Shown: piece after piece, positions 16,566 to 24,729 of the stretch
Layout of the letters: every line of letters begins with the position of its first letter
How positions within the stretch are numbered: the first letter of the stretch is position 1
From: Pseudoselenomonas ruminantium
GTDB lineage: Bacteria > Bacillota > Negativicutes > Selenomonadales > Selenomonadaceae
Assembly: GCF_900104055.1 (NCBI RefSeq)
Contig: NZ_FNJQ01000034.1
Location: 1 to 33,244 of the forward strand
Direction: 5' to 3'
Length of the DNA stretch: 33,244 bases
Notes under the pieces: generated by a model
The model's database searches: none
What the model saw: the letters and a program-made list of their open reading frames with translations, nothing else
Told to the model about the DNA's origin: nothing
Program-made: the position numbers and the translations under genes

Positions 16566-17687
16566 ATGGCAGAACCGTATGCGGTCATTCCCAGCCATTT
16601 CAATCCCACCGTATACGAAGCATTAGAATCAGCAGATAACGTTATATTTTTCAAATGGGACTTGACCGACGACACATTTAAAATTCGGGAAACCGAGACA
16701 AAGCACCGCTATGACCTGCCTGACAGTTTTTCCCGCGCCTCTACACGCTTAACGCTGAATGGAATTGTTCATCCGGACGATGCCGGCATGTTGGAATACT
16801 ATATGCATCGCATCTATCAGAACCACCCCGCAGGCAGGCAGCGACACCAGTTGTCCGCCCGCTTACGCTTGCGCAGCAGCAAAAGGCCACAGTGGTTATG
16901 GTCGGAAATTCATCTTGTTACCTATTATCAGGGACAGCGGCCTATGGTAGCCTTCGGCAACATCCGCAACATCCAGGCAGAAAAGCTTTGGCAGGAACGT
17001 GTCTGCCGCCGGGCCAACACCGATGAGATGACCGGCCTGCTCAGCAAGGGCGCAGTCAAGACCCACATCCGGGCCGCCCTGCGAAAGATGTGCCCGCAAA
17101 AAGACACGGCTACCCTGTTGATTGTCGATGCTGATGATTTCAAAGCGGTAAATGATAACTTCGGGCACCTCTTTGGCGATGCCGTCCTGCGGGAAGTTGG
17201 ACAGGCCATAAACAAAAATTTCCGCCAAAGCGATATCAAAGGTCGCATTGGCGGAGATGAGTTCGTCATCCTGCTGCCAGGTATGGACAGTCCAGAAATC
17301 CTTAAGCGGCACTGTCTCGGACTATGCCGCCGGCTCTACCGGGTATTCCACAACCAGGATAAAAGCCAGAGTTTTTCGATCAGCGTGGGTGCAGCCCAGT
17401 ATCCTATCCATGGAGAAAGTTACACCGAGTTATTCAGCCATGCTGATCATGCCCTCTACGAAGCCAAGCGGCGGGGAAAGGGGCAGTATGTGCTTTATCA
17501 GGCGGACATGTCAGAAACCGCCTCTGGCATCAGCGGCTGCAATGTGGATACTATCAACGCCCTGCAGCCGGAACAGACACCACAGATGGAAACCATCGAA
17601 GACCTTCTGCAGCGTCTGGAAAATATGCAGCACACTATTGATTGTATGGGGAAGATGATGTGTGCGCTGCTCAAGACCAGTAATTAA
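16566..17687 (+). CDS. Diguanylate cyclase with N-terminal PAS-like domain
   Basis: A 373-residue soluble protein. Residues about 20-140 look like a PAS sensor (VIFFKWDLTDDTFKI, HPDDAGMLEYYMHRI, WLWSEIHLVTYYQGQRPM, IRNIQAEK), joined by a short helix to a GGDEF domain (about 150-315). The active-site loop GGDEF is intact (229-233), the metal Asp is in IVDADDFK, and an inhibitory RxxD site (RQSD, 220-223) lies exactly five residues before GGDEF, so product feedback is likely. The last 60 residues form a probable helical tail. It makes cyclic di-GMP. There is no membrane segment, so the signal sensed is cytoplasmic and unknown. A single-gene unit with clear promoter and terminator. Confidence 0.9.
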   Translation: MAEPYAVIPSHFNPTVYEALESADNVIFFKWDLTDDTFKIRETETKHRYDLPDSFSRASTRLTLNGIVHPDDAGMLEYYMHRIYQNHPAGRQRHQLSARLRLRSSKRPQWLWSEIHLVTYYQGQRPMVAFGNIRNIQAEKLWQERVCRRANTDEMTGLLSKGAVKTHIRAALRKMCPQKDTATLLIVDADDFKAVNDNFGHLFGDAVLREVGQAINKNFRQSDIKGRIGGDEFVILLPGMDSPEILKRHCLGLCRRLYRVFHNQDKSQSFSISVGAAQYPIHGESYTELFSHADHALYEAKRRGKGQYVLYQADMSETASGISGCNVDTINALQPEQTPQMETIEDLLQRLENMQHTIDCMGKMMCALLKTSN

Positions 17688-17718
17688 AAACAGCACATTA
17701 TAACAAACATAAAAAATA

Positions 17719-17761
17719 GACACCAGGCGCTTTTGGGGAAATGCTGCCTGGTGTCTTTTTT
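17719..17761 (+). terminator. Terminator of the diguanylate cyclase gene
   Basis: A perfect 10-bp stem, GACACCAGGC (17719-17728) with GCCTGGTGTC (17746-17755), followed by six T residues. Between here and 17945 there is AT-rich sequence with no gene I can support. Confidence 0.88.
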
Positions 17762-17944
17762 CGCTGCGAACTGGGGAAGCTCGCGTTTGGCAAAGCTCGT
17801 TGAAGTTTGGGGAAGGAACCTTGCCGAACAAACACTACGCTCTTATTATAAAATATATACCGAATAGGAATACTGTAAGTTTTTACAAAAATAAAAAGTT
17901 ATACTGTATAAATTTACAATGTCGGTCCCCCAAATATGCAAGCA

Positions 17945-17971
17945 CAAAAAAGCGCCGCAATCTGCGGCGCT
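17945..17971 (-). terminator. Terminator of tRNA-Gln
   Basis: On the minus strand a 9-bp GC-rich stem (AGCGCCGCA/TGCGGCGCT, 3-nt loop) followed by a T run, 12 bases beyond the tRNA CCA end. Confidence 0.85.
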
Positions 17972-17982
17972 GTGATTTCATA

Positions 17983-18058
17983 TGGCAGGGGTAGCTGGAC
18001 TCGAACCAACGCATGCGGGATTCAGAGACCCGTGCCTTACCAACTTGGCGATACCCCT
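17983..18058 (-). tRNA. tRNA-Gln (anticodon CTG)
   Basis: A 76-nt cloverleaf on the minus strand. Acceptor arms AGGGGTA/TACCCCT pair fully, the T-loop reads GGTTCGAGTCC, and CCA is encoded. The anticodon loop CTCTGAA gives anticodon CTG, reading CAG (Gln). The body (GGTATCGCCAAG) is typical of glutamine tRNAs. The anticodon stem has a U-U pair at its top, which is tolerated. Confidence 0.93.
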
Positions 18059-18091
18059 GTGTCTTGCGCTATCGCGCTATCAACAATAAAT

Positions 18092-18120
18092 ATTATAGCG
18101 ATAAGGCAAGATCATGTCAA
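18092..18120 (-). promoter_or_regulatory. Consensus promoter of tRNA-Gln
   Basis: On the minus strand an exact TTGACA (18120-18115), a 17-bp spacer and an exact TATAAT (18097-18092), about 34 bp before the tRNA 5' end. Confidence 0.88.
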
Positions 18121-18166
18121 GTCTTTTTTAATATTTTTTTGATACACCCAAGTCTTTTTTCAATTA

Positions 18167-19849
18167 TCAGGACAGATACGGCTTTACGGCTGCAGCCATC
18201 GCATCTTTAGCAGCCTGTGCTTCAGCCAAGTCTTTGCCCTTGGTCGTGTAATAAGCCTTGATCTTTGGTTCCGTGCCGGACGGGCGGATAATCACGGAAG
18301 AACCATCTTCCATCTCGTAAGTGAGTACATTGGCCTTGGGCAGTCCCGTAGCAGCGGTATCGAGATAGTCGATTACCTTGGCTACCTTCTTGCCAGCCAG
18401 GTCCTTGATGGGATCCTTGCGCAGATTCTCCATCATACCCTTCATCTTGTCCATGCCGGACAAACCGGGGAATTCAAAGCTGTCTACCTTGTTGAGGTAA
18501 CGGCCATACTGCTGATAGATCTCTTCCAGACGCTGTTTGATGGAAGAACCCTGGCTGCGGTAGTAAGCAGCCATCTCGCAGATCAGCATGGAAGCCACGA
18601 CTGCATCCTTATCGCGCACATAGGGACCAGCCAGATAACCGTAGCTTTCCTCAAAGCCAAAGATAAAGCGTTCCACTTCGCCCTTGTTTTCAAGGCCTAA
18701 AATCTGATCGCCAATCCATTTGAATCCCGTCAGCGTATGGCGCAGCTCTACGCCATAGTGTTTGGCCACGGCATCGGCCAGCGGCGTAGAAACGATGGAT
18801 TTCACCGCTACCGGGTTCTTGGGCATTGTGCCCTTTTCCTGACGGCCAGCGCAGATATAGTCAAGCAGCAGTACGCCCATCTCATTGCCGGACACCAGCT
18901 CATAAGAGCCATCCGGGCACTTCATGGCGATACCCACACGGTCAGCATCCGGGTCGGTAGCCAGCATCAGGTCTGCATCCTCTTTCTTGGCCAATTCCAC
19001 ACCTTTTTCCATGGCAGCGAGGATTTCCGGGTTCGGATAGGAGCAGGTCGTGAAATAGCCATTGGGGTATTCCTGTTCCGGTACAATCGTCACATCGTCA
19101 ATGCCGATATCGCGCAGCACGCGGGTAACGGGCACCAGACCGGTACCGTTGAGCGGGGAGTAAACCAGCTTCAGGCCAGCCGTCTTGCAAAGTCCCGGAC
19201 GCACCTGGCAGGCTTCGATATTTTCATAAAGACCTTCCTTGCAGTCTTCCCCGACAAACTTGATCAGGCCTTTTTCCACACCTTCAGCAAAGGACATGTA
19301 CTTTGCACCGGTCAGCACATCGGTCTTTTGGATGGCATTGTAAACCACATCAGCAGCATCGTCTGTCATCTGGCAGCCGTCCGGACCATAAGCCTTGTAA
19401 CCATTGTACTTGGCGGGATTATGGCTGGCCGTCACCATGATGCCGGCATTTGCTTTATAGAAACGGGTGGCAAAGGAAAGCGCCGGTACCGGCATGGGTT
19501 CATCATAGATGCGGACATGGATGCCATTGGCTGCCAATACGCCTGCAGCCTCTTTAGCAAAAGTCCAGCCCTTAAGGCGCGTATCATAGCTGATGGCTAC
19601 CGTCTGGGTGCCGCCCTCGCCCTTCACCCAGTCAGCCACGCCCTGCGTAGCCTGGCGCACCACCCAGATGTTCATGCGATTGGTACCAGCCCCGAGCGTA
19701 CCACGCAGGCCCGCCGTACCGAACTGTAAAGATGCCGCAAAACGCTCTTTAATGGCTTCATCATCACCTTCAATGTCCCGCAACTCTTTCCCCAGGTCGC
19801 AGTCAATCAGGTCAGCCCCCAGCCAGCGTTTGTATTCATCTTGATACAT
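18167..19849 (-). CDS. pgcA: Phosphoglucomutase/phosphomannomutase (alpha-D-phosphohexomutase family)
   Basis: A 560-residue four-domain phosphohexomutase that interconverts hexose 1- and 6-phosphates, linking glycolysis with sugar-nucleotide and polysaccharide synthesis. It shows FGTAGLRG near 43-50, the catalytic phosphoserine loop TASHNPAKYNGYK (Ser 142), the metal loop DPDADR (299-304), the sugar-binding GFEESYG and the C-terminal phosphate loop IRPSGTEPKIK. Size and order match the Bacillus PgcA type. The frame is open upstream to 19930, but the ATG at 19849 has AAGAAGGGTGG before it and starts the family-typical sequence (MYQDEYKRWLGADL), so the longer start is rejected. Glucose versus mannose preference is not decidable here. 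Confidence 0.92.
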   Translation of the reverse strand: MYQDEYKRWLGADLIDCDLGKELRDIEGDDEAIKERFAASLQFGTAGLRGTLGAGTNRMNIWVVRQATQGVADWVKGEGGTQTVAISYDTRLKGWTFAKEAAGVLAANGIHVRIYDEPMPVPALSFATRFYKANAGIMVTASHNPAKYNGYKAYGPDGCQMTDDAADVVYNAIQKTDVLTGAKYMSFAEGVEKGLIKFVGEDCKEGLYENIEACQVRPGLCKTAGLKLVYSPLNGTGLVPVTRVLRDIGIDDVTIVPEQEYPNGYFTTCSYPNPEILAAMEKGVELAKKEDADLMLATDPDADRVGIAMKCPDGSYELVSGNEMGVLLLDYICAGRQEKGTMPKNPVAVKSIVSTPLADAVAKHYGVELRHTLTGFKWIGDQILGLENKGEVERFIFGFEESYGYLAGPYVRDKDAVVASMLICEMAAYYRSQGSSIKQRLEEIYQQYGRYLNKVDSFEFPGLSGMDKMKGMMENLRKDPIKDLAGKKVAKVIDYLDTAATGLPKANVLTYEMEDGSSVIIRPSGTEPKIKAYYTTKGKDLAEAQAAKDAMAAAVKPYLS

Positions 19850-19904
19850 AATAAATCCACCCTTCTTGATAAAACTTGAGTCAATATATATTATATATAC
19901 AACA

Positions 19905-19926
19905 AGGCAGGATAAAAATCCTGCCT
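19905..19926 (-). terminator. Perfect hairpin between the MATE and phosphohexomutase genes
   Basis: A perfect 9-bp inverted repeat (AGGCAGGAT/ATCCTGCCT, 4-nt loop) 23 bp after the MATE stop. It looks like a terminator, but on the minus strand it is followed by TGTTG and not a T run. It may be a weak terminator or a stabilising 3' hairpin. Confidence 0.45.
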
Positions 19927-19948
19927 GCAATTAATTATTATTTTATTT

Positions 19949-21286
19949 TCAAGCGTATTTTCTTCTAAAAGTCCTTCGTGTCCAGAAGAACGCGATTGCC
20001 AAGGGAATACACGAACCAGCCCAAGCCATGGGATTGGCTACGCAGGCGCCGAAGTAGCCCCAGATCTCACAGAGGAAGATGGCCGCTCCGGCACGCATCA
20101 GGAGCTCCATTATGCCGGCAATGGTGGGCACTACGCTTTGGCCCAGGCCCTGCAGGGTATAACGGAAGATAAAGAGCAGCGAGAGTATCCAGTAGGTCGA
20201 GCCGTTGACAATCAGATACTCATGGCCCATGGCCACGACTTCATCCTGCCCCTGCCCCACGAAAAGTTCCATGATAAACGGCCCGGAAAGAATCAGGATC
20301 ACGCCAGCAAGTATGCTGAACCCCACGGACATATAGCTGCACTTCTTCACGCCTTCGGCAATGCGGTCATATTTCTGCGCACCGTAATTTTGCGCCGTAT
20401 AAGCCGCCATCGCAAGGCCGAAGGACATCATGGGCATCAGCGCGATGGAGTCCACCTTCTGTGCCGCCGCATAAGCTGCCACGGCCGTCGGTCCGAGATT
20501 GTTGAGCGCCACCTGCAGGATGACCGCCCCGATGGCAATGATCGAGGACTGGAAGCCCATGGGCAGCCCCAGATTGAGATGGGCTTTCAAAACCGGCCAG
20601 CTAAGCTGCCAATCCTCACGATAAGTCCTGAGCACCGGCACTTTCTTGCAGATATAGATATAGCAGATGACGTTGCCAAGGAACTGCGCGACGATCGTAG
20701 CTAATGCCGCACCGGGAATGCCCCAGCCCAGCACCAGGATGGCCACCGGCTCCAGGATGATGTTGATGATCAGTGCCGTCGCCAGGATCACAGTCGGCAT
20801 CCGGCTGTCCCCGAGCGCCCGCAAGAGATTCGTCTGCGTCTGCAGGCACACGAACATGATGATACCGCCACAGACGATACTGATGAAACTATACGCCCCT
20901 TCGATGATCTCGGGCGGCGTCTGCATCCAGATCAGGAAGTAACGGCACAGGCTGACACCGACAATGGTCAGCACCACCGCTTCAAGAAATGACAGCACCG
21001 CACAGGCTGCCGCACTCTGCCGCACGCCTTTATAGTCTTTTGCCCCATAGCGCTGCCCCGTATAGATCGTGATGCCTGTCGAAAAACCAATCACGAAGCC
21101 CAGCATCAAGAACATCAGGCTGCCCGTACAGCCTACTGCCGCCAACGCCTCCACGCCCAGAAAACGCCCGACGATCAGTGTGTCCACGAAAGCATACAAC
21201 TGCTGAAATATATTGCCCGCAATCAGGGGCAGGGTAAACATCAGGATCAGCCGTGCCGGGCTGCCTTCTGTCAGATTTTTTGTCAT
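19949..21286 (-). CDS. MATE-family efflux transporter
   Basis: A 445-residue membrane protein with twelve predicted helices in two similar halves. The start (LTEGSPARLILMFTLPLIAGNIFQQLY, then DTLIVGRFLGVEALAAVG) is diagnostic of MATE transporters of the DinF/NorM superfamily in Firmicutes. The second half repeats the pattern (LPMGFQSSIIAIGAVILQVALNNLG). Such proteins export cationic drugs or metabolites using Na+ or H+ gradients. Its ATG overlaps the stop of the YdcF-like gene by four bases (ATGA), so the two are cotranscribed. The substrate is unknown. Confidence 0.92.
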   Translation of the reverse strand: MTKNLTEGSPARLILMFTLPLIAGNIFQQLYAFVDTLIVGRFLGVEALAAVGCTGSLMFLMLGFVIGFSTGITIYTGQRYGAKDYKGVRQSAAACAVLSFLEAVVLTIVGVSLCRYFLIWMQTPPEIIEGAYSFISIVCGGIIMFVCLQTQTNLLRALGDSRMPTVILATALIINIILEPVAILVLGWGIPGAALATIVAQFLGNVICYIYICKKVPVLRTYREDWQLSWPVLKAHLNLGLPMGFQSSIIAIGAVILQVALNNLGPTAVAAYAAAQKVDSIALMPMMSFGLAMAAYTAQNYGAQKYDRIAEGVKKCSYMSVGFSILAGVILILSGPFIMELFVGQGQDEVVAMGHEYLIVNGSTYWILSLLFIFRYTLQGLGQSVVPTIAGIMELLMRAGAAIFLCEIWGYFGACVANPMAWAGSCIPLAIAFFWTRRTFRRKYA

Positions 21287-22038
21287 TCAAGATACCTCGT
21301 AACCAAAGCCCGCAAAACCTCCTGCAGGACGATCACATTATCATCCAATGCGCTGACGCTGGGCTTCAATTTATTGTAATGAAAATCATGGCGGGTATTC
21401 ACCCGGTAATCGGCAGGATAAGCCGTAACCTCCATCCCGCATTTGTTGAAATTCAACACGGAACGGCGCATATGAAAAGCTGAAGTCACCAGGATCGGCT
21501 TTTTCAGCCCTTTTTCCCGCATGATTTCCGTGGAGAACTGCGCATTCTGTGTTGTGTTGATGCTGCGTCCCTCCACGATGATCTTATCCTCCGGCACACC
21601 AAGGTCCATCAGGATGCGTTTGGCAATCACCGCTTCCGGCCCGGAATCACTGTATACCTGCCCCCCGGAAAGGATGATGGGCAGATCAAGCTTGCGTTGC
21701 AGCCTTACCGCCGTAAGCAGGCGATTAGCCGGCGAAGAACAAAGCGTGCCCTGCCCGCTCACGTCCGGCGTATCCGGATAGGCCCCTCCGCCCAGCATGA
21801 TGATCACATCCCCTTGCGGATTTGCCGGTGGCTCATAAGCAGATTCCAGCGCCCCCATAACCCGTTCCGATACCAACGGGGTGCACAAAAGGTAAAACAC
21901 CAATACCAAAGCAGCAAGCACACCAGCCAGCCCCTTTTCTCTTTTTTTATACAGCCGCCAGGCTGCAAACCATAACCCCAGGAAAAATATTCCCGGTGGC
22001 AATATCCAGGCGGCCCCAAACTTCAGCAAATAAACCAT
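21283..22038 (-). CDS. YdcF/ElyC/SanA-like DUF218 membrane protein
   Basis: A 251-residue protein with two N-terminal membrane helices (about 5-28 and 38-55) and a DUF218 domain from about 75. The domain shows DVIIMLGGGAYPDTP, RLLTAVRLQRKLDLPIILSGG, EAVIAKRILMDLGVPEDKIIVEGRSINTTQNA and LVTSAFHMRRSVLNF, the conserved blocks of E. coli YdcF, SanA and ElyC. ElyC and SanA affect envelope integrity. The biochemical activity of the family is unsettled. It overlaps the MATE gene downstream by four bases. Confidence 0.85.
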   Translation of the reverse strand: MVYLLKFGAAWILPPGIFFLGLWFAAWRLYKKREKGLAGVLAALVLVFYLLCTPLVSERVMGALESAYEPPANPQGDVIIMLGGGAYPDTPDVSGQGTLCSSPANRLLTAVRLQRKLDLPIILSGGQVYSDSGPEAVIAKRILMDLGVPEDKIIVEGRSINTTQNAQFSTEIMREKGLKKPILVTSAFHMRRSVLNFNKCGMEVTAYPADYRVNTRHDFHYNKLKPSVSALDDNVIVLQEVLRALVTRYLE

Positions 22039-22057
22039 TTTAATCTTTTCGTCCTCA

Positions 22058-22066
22058 TGTTATAAT
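22058..22066 (+). promoter_or_regulatory. Extended -10 promoter of the 22118 peptide gene
   Basis: TGTTATAAT, a consensus TATAAT (22061-22066) with an extended TG. The -35 region is weak. It lies about 50 bp before the peptide start and diverges from the YdcF-like gene. Confidence 0.55.
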
Positions 22067-22089
22067 ACTTCTCAAGCAGTTGATGAGCC

Positions 22090-22117
22090 GGCTTTCCCCC
22101 TTGGGGAGGTGGGAGCC
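22090..22117 (+). promoter_or_regulatory. Hairpin enclosing the ribosome binding site of the 22118 peptide
   Basis: GGCT (22090-22093) pairs with AGCC (22114-22117), directly before the ATG. Inside, TCCCC (22095-22099) pairs with GGGGA (22103-22107), which begins the GGGGAGGTGGGAG ribosome site. The whole site is thus enclosed in a stem. Read by eye and not folded by program. Confidence 0.55.
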
Positions 22118-22195
22118 ATGACGCTATATGAAAAGCTTTCGTTATTCGTTGCTATTCTGACGCTGATTGTCTCTATCCTTGGATTGTTTAAGTAA
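22118..22195 (+). CDS. Small hydrophobic peptide, holin-like/type I toxin-like, 25 aa
   Basis: A 25-residue peptide: MTLYEKLS, a hydrophobic segment of about 14 residues (LFVAILTLIVSILG) and a final LFK. The MTxYExLxLxxxxxTLxVxIL pattern is that of the short Firmicute peptides called putative holin-like toxins. It has a TATAAT extended promoter, a strong but hairpin-enclosed ribosome site and no phage neighbours. A minus-strand hairpin with a T run starts ten bases after the stop, so a convergent RNA ends against this gene. That RNA could be an antitoxin or just the 3' end of the ATPase transcript. Compare the similar gene at 484. Confidence 0.6.
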   Translation: MTLYEKLSLFVAILTLIVSILGLFK

Positions 22196-22204
22196 CTTAG
22201 CATG

Positions 22205-22224
22205 AAAAAAGCCGCCCATGCGGC
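22205..22224 (-). terminator. Minus-strand terminator facing the small peptide gene
   Basis: On the minus strand GCCGC-ATGG-GCGGC followed by six T residues. It could end the DUF815 ATPase transcript, whose stop is 111 bp upstream, or a short RNA from a TATAAT at about 22312-22318. Confidence 0.7.
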
Positions 22225-22334
22225 ACATGGCGACCTTTCTCCAAACAAACTATTCAATAAAGCAGGGAGAGTCGACGTTACCACACATCAACTGTCCTTT
22301 TTGTTATTTCCAATTATACATCATTACTTTTTTT

Positions 22335-23651
22335 TTAGCAAGTTTTCCCCGCGCTCAAAAGCGAATTAATATACTGCTGAGCCGCCCGGCCGGACAGGCC
22401 GGAATGACTCATCTCCCATTTGACTGCACCTGCCCGCAGTTCTTCGGTGGAAAGCGTTATCTCGGGGTGGCGGGCCGCCAGTTTTTCCACAATCGTGAAG
22501 TATTCCTTCTGATTGGGCTTGAAGTAGCCGATGGACAGGCCGAAGCGGTCAGCCAGCGAGAGTTTTTCCTGCACCGTATCGTTCTGATGCAGATCCGGAT
22601 CGATAAAGTCCGGCCGGTCATCCGTACGCTCCTTGATCAGATGGCGGCGGTTGCTCGTCGCATAGATCAGGATATTGTCAGGCTTGACCTCCAGCCCGCC
22701 TTCAATGACGGCTTTGAGGTATTTGTACTCGATTTCAAATTCTTCAAAGGACAGATCATCCATATAGATGATGAACTTGTAATTGCGATTCTTGATGCGG
22801 GCAATGATGCGCTGCAGGTACTTGAACTCATGCTTGTAAACTTCAATCATGCGCAACCCCTGGTCGTAATACTCGTTGAGGATTGCCTTGATGCTGGTGG
22901 ACTTTCCCGTCCCGGCATCACCGAACAGCAGCACATTATTCGCCTTGCGCCCCTGCACGAAGGCCTCGGTATTCGCCGCCAACCGTGCTTTCTGGCTCTC
23001 ATAGCCCACGATATCAGTCAAGCGGATATCTCCGGTGGTGGTAATGGGCTCCAATAGTTGTCCCGTCACCTCGATTTCCGGTGACACGCGGAAGGCCTTA
23101 TTGAGGCCCAGCATGCCTACACCGTATTTCGCATAAAAGTCCGTCACCACTTTGTACATGGCAGACGCATCTTTGGCGCCATCAATCGACAACGTCAGTT
23201 CCCGTACCTTTTCGCTGACACTTTTATTGTAGATCTGCGCCGGCTTAGCCACTGCCTGATAATCGCTGATGATGCTGAAGCAGTTCAGCCCCAGGGATTT
23301 TTCCAACGGCGAAAAATCATAATCCCAAAGCCGCTTGAAAATATAAAAGTCATTCTCGGCAAAGGCCTGCACACTGCCCTCCACGGCTCTCCGCTTTTCG
23401 CAGACCAATGTGAATGGTGCTTCGCTGCTGGCCAGCAAAAAAGCCAGATAGCAATGCCATAAGTTGCCGTCAAAGCCGTAGCGGGTAGCCACATCCAGCA
23501 GGCGGTTCACCTCGGTGAGCACCAATCCTCGCAACTCTGCCGTTTCATAGGCCTCAGCCTGAAAGCTCTGGCAGATATCTGCCAGGCGCCACAAGATAGC
23601 ATCCTTGGGAAAATTACGATAGATAACCAGTCCAGCCGTCAGATTGTACAT
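22335..23651 (-). CDS. AAA-type ATP-binding protein, DUF815 family
   Basis: A 438-residue protein. The N-terminal 190 residues are a poorly known helical region. The C-terminal part is a DUF815 ATPase domain: [19 protein letters not shown], Walker [10 protein letters not shown] (about 245-253), Walker B-like [11 protein letters not shown], and the sensor region [15 protein letters not shown], ending with a helical lid ([15 protein letters not shown]). DUF815 proteins are widespread in Firmicutes but have no firmly assigned function. A GGGGGA site precedes the ATG, 20 bp after the GNAT gene, so the two are probably cotranscribed. Confidence 0.88.
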   Translation of the reverse strand: MYNLTAGLVIYRNFPKDAILWRLADICQSFQAEAYETAELRGLVLTEVNRLLDVATRYGFDGNLWHCYLAFLLASSEAPFTLVCEKRRAVEGSVQAFAENDFYIFKRLWDYDFSPLEKSLGLNCFSIISDYQAVAKPAQIYNKSVSEKVRELTLSIDGAKDASAMYKVVTDFYAKYGVGMLGLNKAFRVSPEIEVTGQLLEPITTTGDIRLTDIVGYESQKARLAANTEAFVQGRKANNVLLFGDAGTGKSTSIKAILNEYYDQGLRMIEVYKHEFKYLQRIIARIKNRNYKFIIYMDDLSFEEFEIEYKYLKAVIEGGLEVKPDNILIYATSNRRHLIKERTDDRPDFIDPDLHQNDTVQEKLSLADRFGLSIGYFKPNQKEYFTIVEKLAARHPEITLSTEELRAGAVKWEMSHSGLSGRAAQQYINSLLSAGKTC

Positions 23652-23671
23652 AAATATCCCCCATTCTTCAC

Positions 23672-24208
23672 TTATAGCTCCAGGCCAGCCTCCTGCCGTG
23701 CCGCATATTCCCGGTCCAGAATTCCCAGGATCACCAGATTTTCATAGACACCATTCGTCAGGATGGTTTCCCGGATCAGGCCTTCCCGCACCATGCCTTC
23801 GCTTTCATACAGATGCAGGGCACGCTCGTTGTAATCCTTGCAATCCAGCCAGGCCCGGTGGAACTTTTTCACCGTGAAGCACCATTTCTTGATCAGCTTC
23901 ATGGCCTCATGTCCATAGCCTAACCCCTTCTTGCCGATGATTACGTGTGTCCATTCCATTTCCTTGGCATCGGTCTTGAGCCCCGCTACCAGAAAATATC
24001 CCACCTTTTCTCCTGTGGCGATTTCCTCCACGATCACATCCAACGAGGCCTCGCCTTTGGTCATGACGCTTTCATGGAACTCCCGGTCAAAGGGCACGAT
24101 ATAAGGAATGTTATCCTTGGCGTATTCCAAATCGATGATATAGTCAAGATCTGCCGTATCCGCCCGACGCAAACGCAATCGCGGGCCAGCAATCAATATT
24201 TCTGCCAT
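23672..24208 (-). CDS. GNAT-family N-acetyltransferase (RimJ/RimL-like)
   Basis: A 178-residue acetyltransferase, using acetyl-CoA to acetylate an amine on a small molecule or a protein N-terminus. It begins with the RimJ-like [19 protein letters not shown], has the central strand [10 protein letters not shown], the acetyl-CoA loop [19 protein letters not shown] and the final [27 protein letters not shown]. The ATG at 24208 has GGTGG at a fitting distance. In-frame TTG (24229) and ATG (24220) are too close to or upstream of the GAAGG site. The substrate is unknown. It precedes the DUF815 gene in the same direction. Confidence 0.87.
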   Translation of the reverse strand: MAEILIAGPRLRLRRADTADLDYIIDLEYAKDNIPYIVPFDREFHESVMTKGEASLDVIVEEIATGEKVGYFLVAGLKTDAKEMEWTHVIIGKKGLGYGHEAMKLIKKWCFTVKKFHRAWLDCKDYNERALHLYESEGMVREGLIRETILTNGVYENLVILGILDREYAARQEAGLEL

Positions 24209-24360
24209 AAATGCCACCATCCTTCTCAACCTAAGATAATTTTAACACCGACACGAACGCAATGTAAAGGAAGGCAATTTATTTCTTGAGGGATTGGCAG
24301 GATTTTTTCCCCATCGCAGCGAATTAGTGTAGCACATAGCGATTACGAGGAGGGACTTCC

Positions 24361-24672
24361 ATGGATAAACAGATTGCTGTCTGGCTCCTGAAGCGGGGCT
24401 ACGCTGACGATGTGGAACAGGGCGTGCGCTTTGCCGAAGCGCTGGCAAAAGATGAGATAACCGATGAGATGCTGGATACGCTGGGCCATAATATTGACGT
24501 ATTCATGACCGTTGGCGGTCCCGTCACAGCCGAAAACCTGCTGCCCTTCATGCAGGAGAAATATCAGATGGCCGTGAAACTCATCAAATTCTGGTCAGAA
24601 AATCCCAAAGATACCAATGCGGTCTTCTTCTTCAACGAATGCCGCAAGAACGGTGTAGAAGTAAAAGAATAG
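24361..24672 (+). CDS. Small protein of unknown function, 103 aa
   Basis: A 103-residue acidic protein that I do not recognise. It has a clear GAGGAGGG site before the ATG and a strong terminator 14 bp after the stop, so it is a real single-gene unit. No signal peptide, membrane segment or cysteine cluster is seen. There is one Cys near the end (NECRKNGVEVKE). The start, WLLKRGYADDVEQGVRFAEALAKDEITDEM, looks helical. It is convergent with the NagZ-like gene and divergent from the GNAT gene. Confidence 0.7.
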   Translation: MDKQIAVWLLKRGYADDVEQGVRFAEALAKDEITDEMLDTLGHNIDVFMTVGGPVTAENLLPFMQEKYQMAVKLIKFWSENPKDTNAVFFFNECRKNGVEVKE

Positions 24673-24685
24673 CCACATACACGAA

Positions 24686-24729
24686 AGGCGTTGTTACATA
24701 GCCTCCATGTAACAACGCCTTTATATTTT
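24686..24729. terminator. Bidirectional terminator between the 103-aa protein and the NagZ-like gene
   Basis: A perfect 14-bp stem, AGGCGTTGTTACAT (24686-24699) with ATGTAACAACGCCT (24707-24720), 7-nt loop, followed by TTATATTTTT on the plus strand. On the minus strand TTTCG follows, so it is stronger on plus. It ends two convergent genes. Confidence 0.85.

Noticed and set aside
17762-17944. Possible small gene or RNA between the cyclase terminator and tRNA-Gln
   Set aside because: The stretch is AT-rich with TATA-like words but no ribosome site with an ORF, no strong hairpin and no recognisable RNA.
22072-22284. 70-codon minus-strand ORF across the small peptide gene
   Set aside because: It lacks a ribosome site and family match and runs through the minus-strand terminator hairpin. 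The plus-strand 25-aa peptide explains the locus better.
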